A stretch of DNA of 11,246 nucleotides from Bacteroidaceae bacterium. Lineage in GTDB: Bacteria; Bacteroidota; Bacteroidia; Bacteroidales; Bacteroidaceae. Both the position numbers and the translations under genes were made by a program. The DNA is taken from assembly GCA_017961965.1 (NCBI GenBank), contig JAGCWG010000260.1:1-11246 (forward strand). The letters run 5' to 3'. Of the stretch, positions 1 through 6,731 are shown in pieces; position 1 is the stretch's first letter, and every line of letters begins with the position of its first letter. The notes beneath the pieces are model-generated. The model did no database searches and was not told the origin of the DNA. It saw nothing but the letters and a program-made list of their open reading frames with translations.

Positions 1-348
1 TAATGATTGTATTGATTAATGATGTAGGTTCAGCGCATAAAATAAATGAGTGTAGTGACTCCTACTCGATTGTTTTTAGGCGTTGAAGATGCGCAGTAGG
101 CGGTGCAAGGATTGTAAAAATAATTATGCACACCTACTTAACTAATTGGTAGTAACAATACTTATTCAAAAGACAAAATTACTTATCAATGAGTAATTGT
201 TAATTGGTATATTGATACATTGAGCGTAAACAGATAAAGGGTTATGAGTCGGGATGTGATTTGAATGAATACTCATTTACGAGTAATACGAAGTGGATAT
301 TTTAATGCTGCTACCTACATAACTGACTAAAACACTCATTTTTAGGTA
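1..348. other. AT-rich intergenic region without a recognisable gene
   Basis: I find no coding region of useful length, tRNA or known riboswitch here on either strand. The stretch has short repeated words of the type ATGAGT: AAATGAGTGT at 44-53, its exact reverse complement at 332-341, and further copies at 189-194, 244-249 and (minus strand) 271-276. A weak inverted repeat pairs CCTACT (61-66) with AGTAGG (95-100), and another pairs TACTC (270-274) with GAGTA (281-285). None is strong enough to call a terminator or RNA element. The left edge may hold the upstream flank of a gene outside the window. Confidence 0.6.
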
Positions 349-379
349 TTGCGCCATCCGTTTTTTCGCCATACCTTTG
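349..379 (+). promoter_or_regulatory. Bacteroidota-type promoter for the flavodoxin unit
   Basis: TTG at 349-351 (-33 element) is separated by exactly 20 bases from TACCTTTG at 372-379, a full match to the Bacteroidota -7 consensus TAnnTTTG. The expected transcription start is near 386, giving a leader of about 95 bases before the flavodoxin ATG. Spacing and match are seen directly; activity is inferred. Confidence 0.7.
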
Positions 380-479
380 CAGCGCAAATTCATAATGCAA
401 AACACTATGACAAGAAACCATCATACGCCACAATCATCGGAACAAAAAATTGATAATACGTAAACAATATATAAGAGAT

Positions 480-974
480 ATGAACGCAACAATTGTAGTT
501 TATGGTTCCTCAACAGGAACATGCGAGGCTATTGCCGACAAGATTGCCAAGAAGCTGGGATGTGAGGCTATCAATGTACAGAACCTCACTGCAGACGTGG
601 TAAGTAACAACAAGAACCTCATACTCGGAACATCAACATGGGGTGCTGGCGAGATGCAGGATGACTTGTATGATGGTCTGAAGGTATTGCAGGGAGCAGA
701 CCTTTCTGACAAGACCATTGCACTCTTCGGCTGTGGTGACTGTGGCTCTTATAGTGACACATTCGTAGGTGGAATGGGAGAGTTGTATAATGGAATCAAA
801 TCAAGTGGCGCACACTTTGTCGGTTCTGTTGGTACTGACGACTATTCCTTTGATGACTCAGAGGCACTTGTTGATGGTAAGTTCATTGGCTTGCCACTTG
901 ATGACGTGAACGAGGATGACAAGACAGACTCGCGTATTGATGCGTGGATAGCAGATATTCTCCCAACACTATAA
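480..974 (+). CDS. fldA: Flavodoxin, long-chain (FldA type)
   Basis: A 164-residue flavodoxin, a small cytoplasmic FMN-binding electron carrier that usually replaces ferredoxin under iron limitation. The N-terminal strand and phosphate loop GSSTGTCE (residues 9-16) bind the FMN phosphate. The isoalloxazine contacts are expected from TSTWGAGE (51-58, with Trp54) and the loop GCGDCGSYSDTF (84-95, with Tyr91). The insertion and C-terminal segment DYSFDDSEALVDGKFIGLPL (121-140) marks the long-chain class. I chose ATG 480 because the protein then begins directly with the first beta strand; the TTG at 450 would add ten residues unlike the family. It is followed 15 bases later by a DUF2023 gene, and a strong promoter lies at 349-379. 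The family assignment is secure; the physiological partner (for example a pyruvate:flavodoxin oxidoreductase) is not visible here. Confidence 0.95.
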   Translation: MNATIVVYGSSTGTCEAIADKIAKKLGCEAINVQNLTADVVSNNKNLILGTSTWGAGEMQDDLYDGLKVLQGADLSDKTIALFGCGDCGSYSDTFVGGMGELYNGIKSSGAHFVGSVGTDDYSFDDSEALVDGKFIGLPLDDVNEDDKTDSRIDAWIADILPTL

Positions 975-989
975 TATTGCAATTGGACT

Positions 990-1373
990 ATGTTACAGAT
1001 GATGATGGATAATGGTGTGGGACAGATGGTAGTCCCATCAGAAATCAAGGTATTGATGAACCATATTTATGAATACAAGAAAGGAGTACGTAGGATGATT
1101 CTTTTCACTTGTCCACGACGCTTTGAACAACAAGCTTGCATTCGCCTAAAAAGTCAGTCAATAGACTACGTTGCTCAACCAGCAGGTCGTGATAATGTTA
1201 ACATTTATTTTGGTCGTCGTGAATGCCTTGATGCCATCCGTCTGTTTGTCACTCGTCCTCTTCATGAGTTGACACCTGAGGAGGACTTCATACTTGGGGC
1301 AATGCTTGGATACGACATCTGCGTGCAGTGTGAAAGATACTGCGAGAGAAAGAACAAATATGGCAAGTGCTAA
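990..1373 (+). CDS. DUF2023 family protein next to flavodoxin
   Basis: A 127-residue soluble protein that I recognise as DUF2023, a family of unknown function often found beside flavodoxin in Bacteroidota. Family-like stretches are MNHIYEYKKGVRRMILFT (23-40), FGRRECLDAIRLF (74-86) and LTPEEDFILGAMLGYD (94-109), followed by QCERY. No signal peptide or membrane segment is visible. The C terminus is rich in cysteine: C111, C114, C118 and C127 lie within 17 residues (CVQCERYC, then KC at the very end), which could bind a metal or form redox-active thiols; that is inference. The start is uncertain: ATG 990 is annotated, but ATGs at 999, 1002, 1005 and 1056 are in frame, and 1056 would begin directly at the conserved core. 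It probably forms one transcript with the flavodoxin (15-base gap) and the ZIP gene (26-base gap). A role as flavodoxin partner or modulator is a guess from gene order. Confidence 0.85.
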   Translation: MLQMMMDNGVGQMVVPSEIKVLMNHIYEYKKGVRRMILFTCPRRFEQQACIRLKSQSIDYVAQPAGRDNVNIYFGRRECLDAIRLFVTRPLHELTPEEDFILGAMLGYDICVQCERYCERKNKYGKC

Positions 1374-1399
1374 TTTTATTCAGAATAATATAGATTAAT

Positions 1400-2179
1400 T
1401 TGGTAACAATAATCATTGGACTGCTCATTCCGCTGCTTGGCACGATGCTGGGTTCAGCCTTTGTTTTCTTCATTCGTGACAAGATACCAGAACTGGCACA
1501 GAAGACCATGCTGGGATTTGCGTCAGGTGTGATGGTGTCTGCATCTGTGTGGTCACTGCTTATTCCTGCCATTGACTCATGTAGCAATAGTGGCAAGTGG
1601 GCTGTCATGCCTGCTGCTGTGGGCTTCCTCGTAGGAATACTGTTTCTGCTTTCCATAGATAGCATCGTTCCTCATCTGCATATCGGTACGGACAAGCCGG
1701 AAGGTATGAAGATGCATCTGTCACGCACGTCGATGCTTACCTTTGCAGTCACCATACATCACTTGCCAGAGGGCATGGCTGTGGGTGTGGTACTTGCTGG
1801 AGTGAACAGTGGTATGACCAATATCTCGTTTGCAAGTGCGATGGCAGTTGCTATTGGTATTGCTATACAGAACATTCCAGAAGGCGCAATCGTGTCTATA
1901 CCTATGCGCTCTGCTGGCAAAAGTCGCTTGCGTTCGTTTGTCATAGGTACATTAAGTGGTGTGGTTGAACCTGTAGGCGCATTGGTTGTTATGTTACTCT
2001 TAGGAGTCACGTTGCCAATCCTTCCATATATGTTGAGTTTCGCTGCTGGTGCAATGTTGTATGTAGTAGTGGAGGAGATAATCCCAGAAGCTTCAAGTGG
2101 TCAACATTCTAATCTCAGTACCATTGGCTTTGCCATCGGTTTTGTACTGATGATGGTATTGGATGTGGTTATGGGATAG
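1400..2179 (+). CDS. ZIP-family metal permease (ZupT-like)
   Basis: A 259-residue integral inner-membrane protein of the ZIP family, which imports divalent cations such as zinc, iron or manganese into the cytoplasm. About eight hydrophobic segments are visible. The two metal-site motifs are clear: HHLPEG (residues 120-125) in TM4 and QNIPEG (157-162) in TM5, with VVEP (188-191) and VVVEEIIPE (222-230) in later segments. The loop after TM3 is short and carries HLH (92-94), as in other bacterial ZIPs. The frame is closed by a TAG at 1391, and no ATG lies before residue 16, so the start is most likely the TTG at 1400, an unusual start codon that may lower expression. It sits 26 bases after the DUF2023 gene and ends before a bidirectional hairpin. 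Substrate cannot be told from sequence. Confidence 0.9.
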   Translation: MVTIIIGLLIPLLGTMLGSAFVFFIRDKIPELAQKTMLGFASGVMVSASVWSLLIPAIDSCSNSGKWAVMPAAVGFLVGILFLLSIDSIVPHLHIGTDKPEGMKMHLSRTSMLTFAVTIHHLPEGMAVGVVLAGVNSGMTNISFASAMAVAIGIAIQNIPEGAIVSIPMRSAGKSRLRSFVIGTLSGVVEPVGALVVMLLLGVTLPILPYMLSFAAGAMLYVVVEEIIPEASSGQHSNLSTIGFAIGFVLMMVLDVVMG

Positions 2180-2222
2180 TTAATTTGAATCTTAAATCTT
2201 TAGTTTGTGCTTCTGGTACAAA

Positions 2223-2266
2223 CAAAAATGGCTCCCGTCTTTCACAAGAAAGGAGCCATACTTTTG
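2223..2266. terminator. Bidirectional hairpin terminator between convergent units
   Basis: ATGGCTCC (2228-2235) pairs perfectly with GGAGCCAT (2252-2259). Inside the loop TCTT (2238-2241) can pair with AAGA (2246-2249). The stem extends outwards through CAAAA (2223-2227) and TTTTG (2262-2266) past a two-base bulge. An A run lies on the left and a T run on the right, so the element reads as an intrinsic terminator from both sides: for the plus-strand unit ending at 2179 and the minus-strand operon ending at 2318. Confidence 0.85.
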
Positions 2267-2317
2267 TAAAAACAATAATCATATAAACTATTCAAATGAT
2301 CTACTATGAAAACATAC

Positions 2318-3031
2318 CTAAACGATTTTAGGTTGTATATATTCCTTTACATTGTCCTTGAATGAGTCACCTATCGGCAAAGTTGTACCATCAATCAACT
2401 TAACGTTGTTCTTTGCCACTTCTGCCACCTTGCTCATGTTGACGATGAATGACCTATGGATGCGGACAAAGCCGTGATTGTCTATCATCGTTATTATCTT
2501 GCTTATCGGCATGAGCGTCATCAGTTTCTCACCTCCTTCAAGATAGATGCGCAGATACTCGCGCATTGACTCTATATACTTTATCTCAGGGATATTGATA
2601 CGTGCCACCTTGTGGTCTGCCTTGAGGTAGAGCACATTATCGTCCGTTGGCTGTATGTTCTGCTCTGCCTGCAACAGCTGATACTGACGTTTTACCTTGT
2701 CTGCCGAATGTTGGAACTCAAGAAGTCCGAATGGCTTGAGCAGGTAGTCAACAGCATTGACCTTGTAACTGTCGAGTGCGTACTCGCTGTAGGCTGTGGT
2801 GAATACTACGAGTGGCGGATTGGTGAGTGAAGCTACGAAGTCAAGACCATTAAGTTCAGGCATGTTGATATCCACAAAGATTGCATCCACACTCTGCTGT
2901 GCCAATACCTGTTGAGCCTGAATAGCATCGCTGCATGCCTCTACGAGGATGAGGTATGGTGTGCGCTCTATCATCGACTTTAACTGGATGAGAGCCAGTG
3001 GCTCGTCGTCGATGGCAAGGCATCTTATCAT
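2318..3031 (-). CDS. LytTR response regulator (LytR/AlgR family)
   Basis: A 237-residue cytoplasmic DNA-binding response regulator. The receiver domain (about 1-120) carries the acidic pair D8-D9 in AIDDEP, the phosphoacceptor D54 in IFVDINMPELNG, the switch threonines T78-T79 in VVFTTAYSEYALD and K99 in DYLLKPF. After a linker, a LytTR DNA-binding domain (about 132-232) shows KYIESMREYLRIYL and GFVRIHRSFIVNMS. The ATG at 3031 starts the protein right at the receiver fold and overlaps the kinase stop codon as ATGA, so translation is probably coupled; an upstream ATG at 3058 adding nine residues inside the kinase gene is less likely. It is the last gene of the minus-strand operon. It should be phosphorylated by the neighbouring kinase. 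LytTR proteins bind pairs of direct repeats at about 21-base period, and such a pair occurs upstream of this operon (6676-6706). Confidence 0.95.
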   Translation of the reverse strand: MIRCLAIDDEPLALIQLKSMIERTPYLILVEACSDAIQAQQVLAQQSVDAIFVDINMPELNGLDFVASLTNPPLVVFTTAYSEYALDSYKVNAVDYLLKPFGLLEFQHSADKVKRQYQLLQAEQNIQPTDDNVLYLKADHKVARINIPEIKYIESMREYLRIYLEGGEKLMTLMPISKIITMIDNHGFVRIHRSFIVNMSKVAEVAKNNVKLIDGTTLPIGDSFKDNVKEYIQPKIV

Positions 3032-4239
3032 TGCTGTGTTATTGGTATCTGTAACCATACTTCAAAAGTCTTTTCTTCGTTTTCTTTTATCCTTAATATA
3101 TAATCATCGCCATAGATGAGTTCGAGTCGCTTGCGAGCGTTCTCTATTCCTATGCCGTGGTGATTGTCTTTCTTTGTCTGTTCCACAATGCTGTTGACGC
3201 AGAGGAACGAGAGATGTTCGTGAGAGTCATCGTAGCTGACGTATATGTTGATGAAACTCTGCTGACGGTTGCTCACTCCGTGCTTGAAAGCGTTCTCCAC
3301 AAAGCAGATGAACAGGAGCGGTGGAACCATCACGCCACCCATGTTGTCGGGAGTGCTGACCTGTATGTCAACATTTGTCGAATAGCGAATCCTCATAAGT
3401 GAGATGTACAGCTGTATGAATTGTATTTCCTTGTCGAGCGGTACGAACTTCTCGCCACTGTCATAGAGCACGTAACGCATCAGTTTTGAGAGGTCTATGA
3501 TGGTGCGCTTGGCAGTTTCCTGGTCAATATCTACGAGTGCGTGGATATTGTTGAGTGTGTTCATGAAGAAGTGTGGGTTAATCTGATACTTCAGATATTC
3601 CAGTTCCATCTTCAGTTTTTCCTTTTCCAGTGTCAGCAGTCGGCTTCGTGTCATACTTGCATTGATGAGTGAAACTATGCCGAGGTCAACACCCATCATC
3701 AGGAGTGCAATGACTATTCGTCCCATGAGTGGAGCACGCAATAGTATGTACTTAGGACCTATCTTTTCATGATGGTGTGCCGACGGATGAAGTTGCTCGT
3801 TGTGTCCATGCCTCATATCGAAGTCATCATGCCTATGGCGTGGTGGCATACCTTTGTCATGGAATGGTGGTGTATTGAAGTGGCCGTGTGGTGCATCGAA
3901 AGGTGGATGATCAAATCCTTTACGAAATATTATCTCCTTGCGTGGCAGGTCAGGGCGGAATGTGATAAGGTACATGGTGTAGCATCCCATGACCATAAGC
4001 AGAGTCAGCCCATAGATGACATAGTGATGCTTGTGGTAGAGACGTAGCAACAGATAGTGATGCGTATAGAATATCACTGCGTATGGCAGGAGCAGTTTCC
4101 ATGTCTGCCACAACTCGAAACTGTCGAACTCAGACTCGTCAGTTACCGAGACGTAGTAAAGATATAGGGCAGGCAGGATGAATATCACCGCCCACCCTAT
4201 TGCGATGATTAAGTTTTCTGTCCTCTTACCTTGAATCAT
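3028..4239 (-). CDS. LytS-type sensor histidine kinase with His-rich periplasmic loop
   Basis: A 403-residue inner-membrane kinase of the His_kinase (LytS/YehU) family. Predicted membrane segments are near residues 10-30, 47-66, 72-94 and 166-192. With a cytoplasmic N terminus, the segment 95-165 falls in the periplasm. This loop is rich in His and Pro: histidines at 111, 118, 120, 127, 135, 137, 144, 146, 151 and 155-157. A coiled stretch (196-218) leads to the phosphoacceptor H223 in QINPHFFMNTLN. The ATPase part has the N box FVENAFKHG (313-321, N316) and G box GIGIENARKRL (362-372). The ATG at 4239 directly follows the TAA of the beta-helix gene with no gap, and the stop overlaps the regulator start by four bases. 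No PAS or other known sensor domain is visible, so the His-rich loop is the obvious candidate for sensing metal, proton or ligand; that is inference. Confidence 0.93.
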   Translation of the reverse strand: MIQGKRTENLIIAIGWAVIFILPALYLYYVSVTDESEFDSFELWQTWKLLLPYAVIFYTHHYLLLRLYHKHHYVIYGLTLLMVMGCYTMYLITFRPDLPRKEIIFRKGFDHPPFDAPHGHFNTPPFHDKGMPPRHRHDDFDMRHGHNEQLHPSAHHHEKIGPKYILLRAPLMGRIVIALLMMGVDLGIVSLINASMTRSRLLTLEKEKLKMELEYLKYQINPHFFMNTLNNIHALVDIDQETAKRTIIDLSKLMRYVLYDSGEKFVPLDKEIQFIQLYISLMRIRYSTNVDIQVSTPDNMGGVMVPPLLFICFVENAFKHGVSNRQQSFINIYVSYDDSHEHLSFLCVNSIVEQTKKDNHHGIGIENARKRLELIYGDDYILRIKENEEKTFEVWLQIPITQQ

Positions 4240-6108
4240 TTATTTTGCTGTTATTGTTGCCGCTGTACCTGTTGTTGTTACAGTCGGATTAATCCAGAAG
4301 ACGTCGCCCACACTGTCACTACATGCCGTCGGTTTGCTTGTACCATACTTTACTGTTACGCTTCCCTTGCCAAGGTTAGGTGCTGTAAGCAATGACAATG
4401 AGTTAGAACAGTTTGCTTCAAACTTATACGTACATATTGCTGTTCCGTCCGTTGAGCAAAGCGTATAATATCTACTTGAACTGTAACTTGATGGTGAAGA
4501 GCCGAGGTAGTAGCCTTGTGATGCAGAGCCGATACTGCTTGATGAGCTTCCCATTCCACCACCTTGTGAGCCTCCTGCGCTTACGGCTATACCGCCAGTT
4601 ACTACGATGTATGAGTTATTGTCGCAGTCAAATCCTTCCTCTGGCGAACCCTTAGTAGAGTAAGAGAAGACATTGCCACCTGCAATGGTTATTGCGCCTC
4701 TTGTTCCTGCGTTGGAGTCAATGGCATCATTGCCGTTTGACCAACACACAGTTGTACCGCCATTGAAGAATATCTTGCCACCAGAGTTGATGCAGTCGTC
4801 ATAACACTTGAGGTAAAGCTTGCCACCGTTGATGTTGACGCCTTGCTTGCCTTCCACACCTTCTGCACCATCAGTCTGTGTAGTCACTGTGAGGTCGCCA
4901 CCGTTAATGTTGACTATATTCATTGCCTTTATTGCTTTGGAAGATGTTCCTGTGCTCTCTCCGAACATTCCGCCACCACCAGGACCGCCTCCTCCAGGAC
5001 GATTTCCACCGCCTCCCCAAGGGGAAGTGCTTGTGCTGCTCGATGTGTCAGTGTATGAACTACCTGATGTTGATACTGTAAGTGCTGGACCAGTGCTGTC
5101 ATCAGACAAACCAATATTGATGTTGTTATCAGCCTTCATGCCCATGCTTCCCTTACCGCTCATAGCTATGTTTAGTGTTCCTGCGGCAATATTGATGTCG
5201 CTGTCAGCCTTGAGTCCCTTGATGGTATCGGCAGACGAAGTGATGGTAAACGTGCCAGCGTTGATGTTGAGGCTTCCATCCTCATATCCATCCTCGTTTG
5301 CCTCTCCGTCCAGTTCCACATCTATGCCGTCACCGCCTGCCTTGTCGATATTTACGTTGAAGCCGTTAGCAAGGAAATACTGTTTGCAGTGTATTCCGTC
5401 CTTAACGGCACCAAGGATATTGATTGTTCCGTCAGACTTCTTGAGTTTGATGTACTCCTTGACAGAAATGGCGTGTGCAGTATTGCCTGTCACGTTAAGT
5501 GTTCCTGCCTTGTCTATCTCAAGGTGTCCCTTGCAATAGAGGGCAGCCTTCTGCTCGCCATTCTTACCGTCAACGAGAGTGTTGACCGTCTCTTTCTTGA
5601 TGTCAAGTGTAATGCGCTTGCCACATTGTATATCTATGGCTGCTCCTCGTGTGTTGGTAAGTGTCAAGCCATTAAGAACTATGGAAGTCTTGTATGTTCC
5701 GTTGTACTGGAACAATCCGTTGCTTGTCTCACCACTCAACACGGTCTTTATCTCAGCCGTTGTATTCTCATTATTCACCACAACGTCGGCACCGTTCACG
5801 CTTACGCTCACACCATCCATGAAGAATGGGTTTACGGCCCTTGCCTCCGTTCCGTTGTAGTTTATCGTCAACTCACTTCCTGTAGCTCCGTAAGTGAGTT
5901 CCGTTATTTCGTCAAGACTCACCTCCCATGTTCCGTTGACAATAAGCTTGTCGCCAGCCTCGTTGAAGGTTATCTCATTCACATTACCAAGAGGTATGGT
6001 GTTGGTGACGACATTGTTCATCACAATGTAGAGAGCGTCATATTGATTATCCTGTGCAAATGAAGACAGCGAAACCGCCATCAACATCGTAGCCATTATC
6101 CTTTTCAT
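4240..6108 (-). CDS. Exported Cthe_2159-type beta-helix carbohydrate-binding protein
   Basis: A 622-residue exported protein. A signal peptide ends near residue 18 (LSSFA, then QDN). Residues 24-74 form a small beta module that resembles the N-terminal part of the next upstream protein. From about 85 to 340 and 390 to 510 there are repeated short strands of the kind LNVTGNTAHAISVKEYI, GDGIDVELDG and INIAAGTLNIAMSG, typical of the Cthe_2159 (PF14262) right-handed beta-helix. The founding member binds cellulose and acidic polysaccharide such as polygalacturonate and has calcium sites. The two helix halves are split by a Ser/Thr-rich and Gly-rich insert (344-381, including GGGGNRPGGGGPGGGG), with a second Gly/Ser-rich segment at 511-545. 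Eleven cysteines lie after residue 160. No clear T9SS tail is seen at its C terminus. The gene sits 51 bases after the small exported gene and abuts the kinase gene. Family assignment is good; ligand is unknown. Confidence 0.85.
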   Translation of the reverse strand: MKRIMATMLMAVSLSSFAQDNQYDALYIVMNNVVTNTIPLGNVNEITFNEAGDKLIVNGTWEVSLDEITELTYGATGSELTINYNGTEARAVNPFFMDGVSVSVNGADVVVNNENTTAEIKTVLSGETSNGLFQYNGTYKTSIVLNGLTLTNTRGAAIDIQCGKRITLDIKKETVNTLVDGKNGEQKAALYCKGHLEIDKAGTLNVTGNTAHAISVKEYIKLKKSDGTINILGAVKDGIHCKQYFLANGFNVNIDKAGGDGIDVELDGEANEDGYEDGSLNINAGTFTITSSADTIKGLKADSDINIAAGTLNIAMSGKGSMGMKADNNINIGLSDDSTGPALTVSTSGSSYTDTSSSTSTSPWGGGGNRPGGGGPGGGGMFGESTGTSSKAIKAMNIVNINGGDLTVTTQTDGAEGVEGKQGVNINGGKLYLKCYDDCINSGGKIFFNGGTTVCWSNGNDAIDSNAGTRGAITIAGGNVFSYSTKGSPEEGFDCDNNSYIVVTGGIAVSAGGSQGGGMGSSSSSIGSASQGYYLGSSPSSYSSSRYYTLCSTDGTAICTYKFEANCSNSLSLLTAPNLGKGSVTVKYGTSKPTACSDSVGDVFWINPTVTTTGTAATITAK

Positions 6109-6159
6109 TGTTTCCTGTTCTTTTACTATAGCTTGTAACCCTTAATTCCTCACAGAGGT

Positions 6160-6576
6160 TCATTTCACCACTACCTTCTTAGCCACGTTACCTACTTTGA
6201 TTAGGTAAACCCCTCGAAGGTTTATTGGCATGTCAAATTTTCCTTCATCATCCGTAACGCCACTTACTATCATAGAGCCACTCTCGTCATATATGGTGAA
6301 AGGCTTAGCCTCACCATTAGTCATTGACTCTATGGCTGTTGCAACAGAAGCAAAGGTCATTGACTTGATGTCTGACACGCTAAACGTCTGTACGCTTCCA
6401 TTCTTTAGAGTAAGAAGCATTTTTCCATTCTCATACTTCACAGACGAGATATTGGTAACGGCATAACTCTGTGTTGCCTCGTTAGTTGATTTGAGCACCA
6501 TCGCCTTGCCACCATCAGCATACGCATGTGATGAGGTAAGTAACAACGATGCCATGATTAAGTTCTTTACAGTCAT
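6160..6576 (-). CDS. Small exported protein with T9SS-like C-terminal tail
   Basis: A 138-residue protein with a signal peptide (1-20, ending SHAYA). Residues 24-76 form a beta module with the pattern 'YAVTNISSVKYENGKMLLTL ... FSVSDIKSMTF', also seen at the N terminus of the downstream beta-helix protein. Residues 92-138 (FTIYDESGSMIVSG, later GVYLIKVGNVAKKVVVK) resemble the type A sorting domain of the type IX secretion system, which directs cargo across the outer membrane. No catalytic or known binding domain lies between. It is the first gene of the operon, behind the promoter at 6630-6660. It could be a small surface adhesin or an accessory subunit of the beta-helix protein. The exported nature is well supported; the T9SS call is by pattern only, and this type of tail also occurs in proteins not proven to use T9SS. 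Confidence 0.8.
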   Translation of the reverse strand: MTVKNLIMASLLLTSSHAYADGGKAMVLKSTNEATQSYAVTNISSVKYENGKMLLTLKNGSVQTFSVSDIKSMTFASVATAIESMTNGEAKPFTIYDESGSMIVSGVTDDEGKFDMPINLRGVYLIKVGNVAKKVVVK

Positions 6577-6629
6577 CTTTTACACTTGTCTTGTTGTTAG
6601 TACCTTATAGCATTTTTTATTTCACGACG

Positions 6630-6660
6630 CAAAAGTATGAATTATATCTTATTCACACAA
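6630..6660 (-). promoter_or_regulatory. Promoter of the beta-helix/kinase/regulator operon
   Basis: On the minus strand TTG (6660-6658) is followed after 20 bases by TACTTTTG (6637-6630), a full match to the Bacteroidota -7 consensus TAnnTTTG. The expected start is near 6623, about 47 bases before the ATG at 6576. The direct repeats at 6676-6706 lie just upstream of the -33 element, where an activator would bind. Confidence 0.7.
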
Positions 6661-6675
6661 TACCGCCTTCCTCTC

Positions 6676-6731
6676 TTATCTACAAACGCCACAAAATTAT
6701 CTACAATCCCCATTACATTTCAAATCTACAA
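6676..6731. promoter_or_regulatory. Candidate LytTR operator: direct repeats of TTATCTACAA
   Basis: TTATCTACAA occurs exactly at 6676-6685 and 6697-6706, so the period is 21 bases (10-base repeat, 11-base spacer). A third copy of the core ATCTACAA lies at 6724-6731 (25 bases after the second) and shares ATCTACAATC with the second. LytTR regulators such as E. coli YpdB and BtsR (YehT) bind two direct repeats with the same two-turn period, and the site is about 50-85 bases upstream of the expected start of the operon that encodes a LytTR regulator. Binding is inferred. Confidence 0.55.

Noticed and set aside
61..100. CCTACT/AGTAGG inverted repeat as a terminator or riboswitch stem
   Set aside because: Six pairs with a 28-base loop and no T run is too weak, and no known riboswitch core is seen around it.
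174..181. CAAAATTA as a minus-strand -7 element for a gene to the left
   Set aside because: No -33 element at 19-21 bases and no start codon of a recognisable gene follows on that strand inside the window.
450..479. TTG start ten codons before the flavodoxin ATG
   Set aside because: The extra residues do not fit the family, in which the first beta strand begins right after the initiator Met.
3032..3058. Earlier ATG for the response regulator
   Set aside because: The receiver domain starts at the ATG at 3031, which also gives the ATGA overlap typical of coupled kinase-regulator pairs.
4820..5539. Long plus-strand open frame (239 codons) opposite the beta-helix gene
   Set aside because: It is rich in Pro, Leu and Ser as expected from the reverse complement of Gly/Asn/Thr repeat coding DNA, has no leader or promoter, and lies inside a well-supported gene.
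6676..6731. Repeats read as a small CRISPR array
   Set aside because: The repeat unit is only 8-10 bases with spacers of 11-18 bases, and no cas genes are present; an operator is a better reading.
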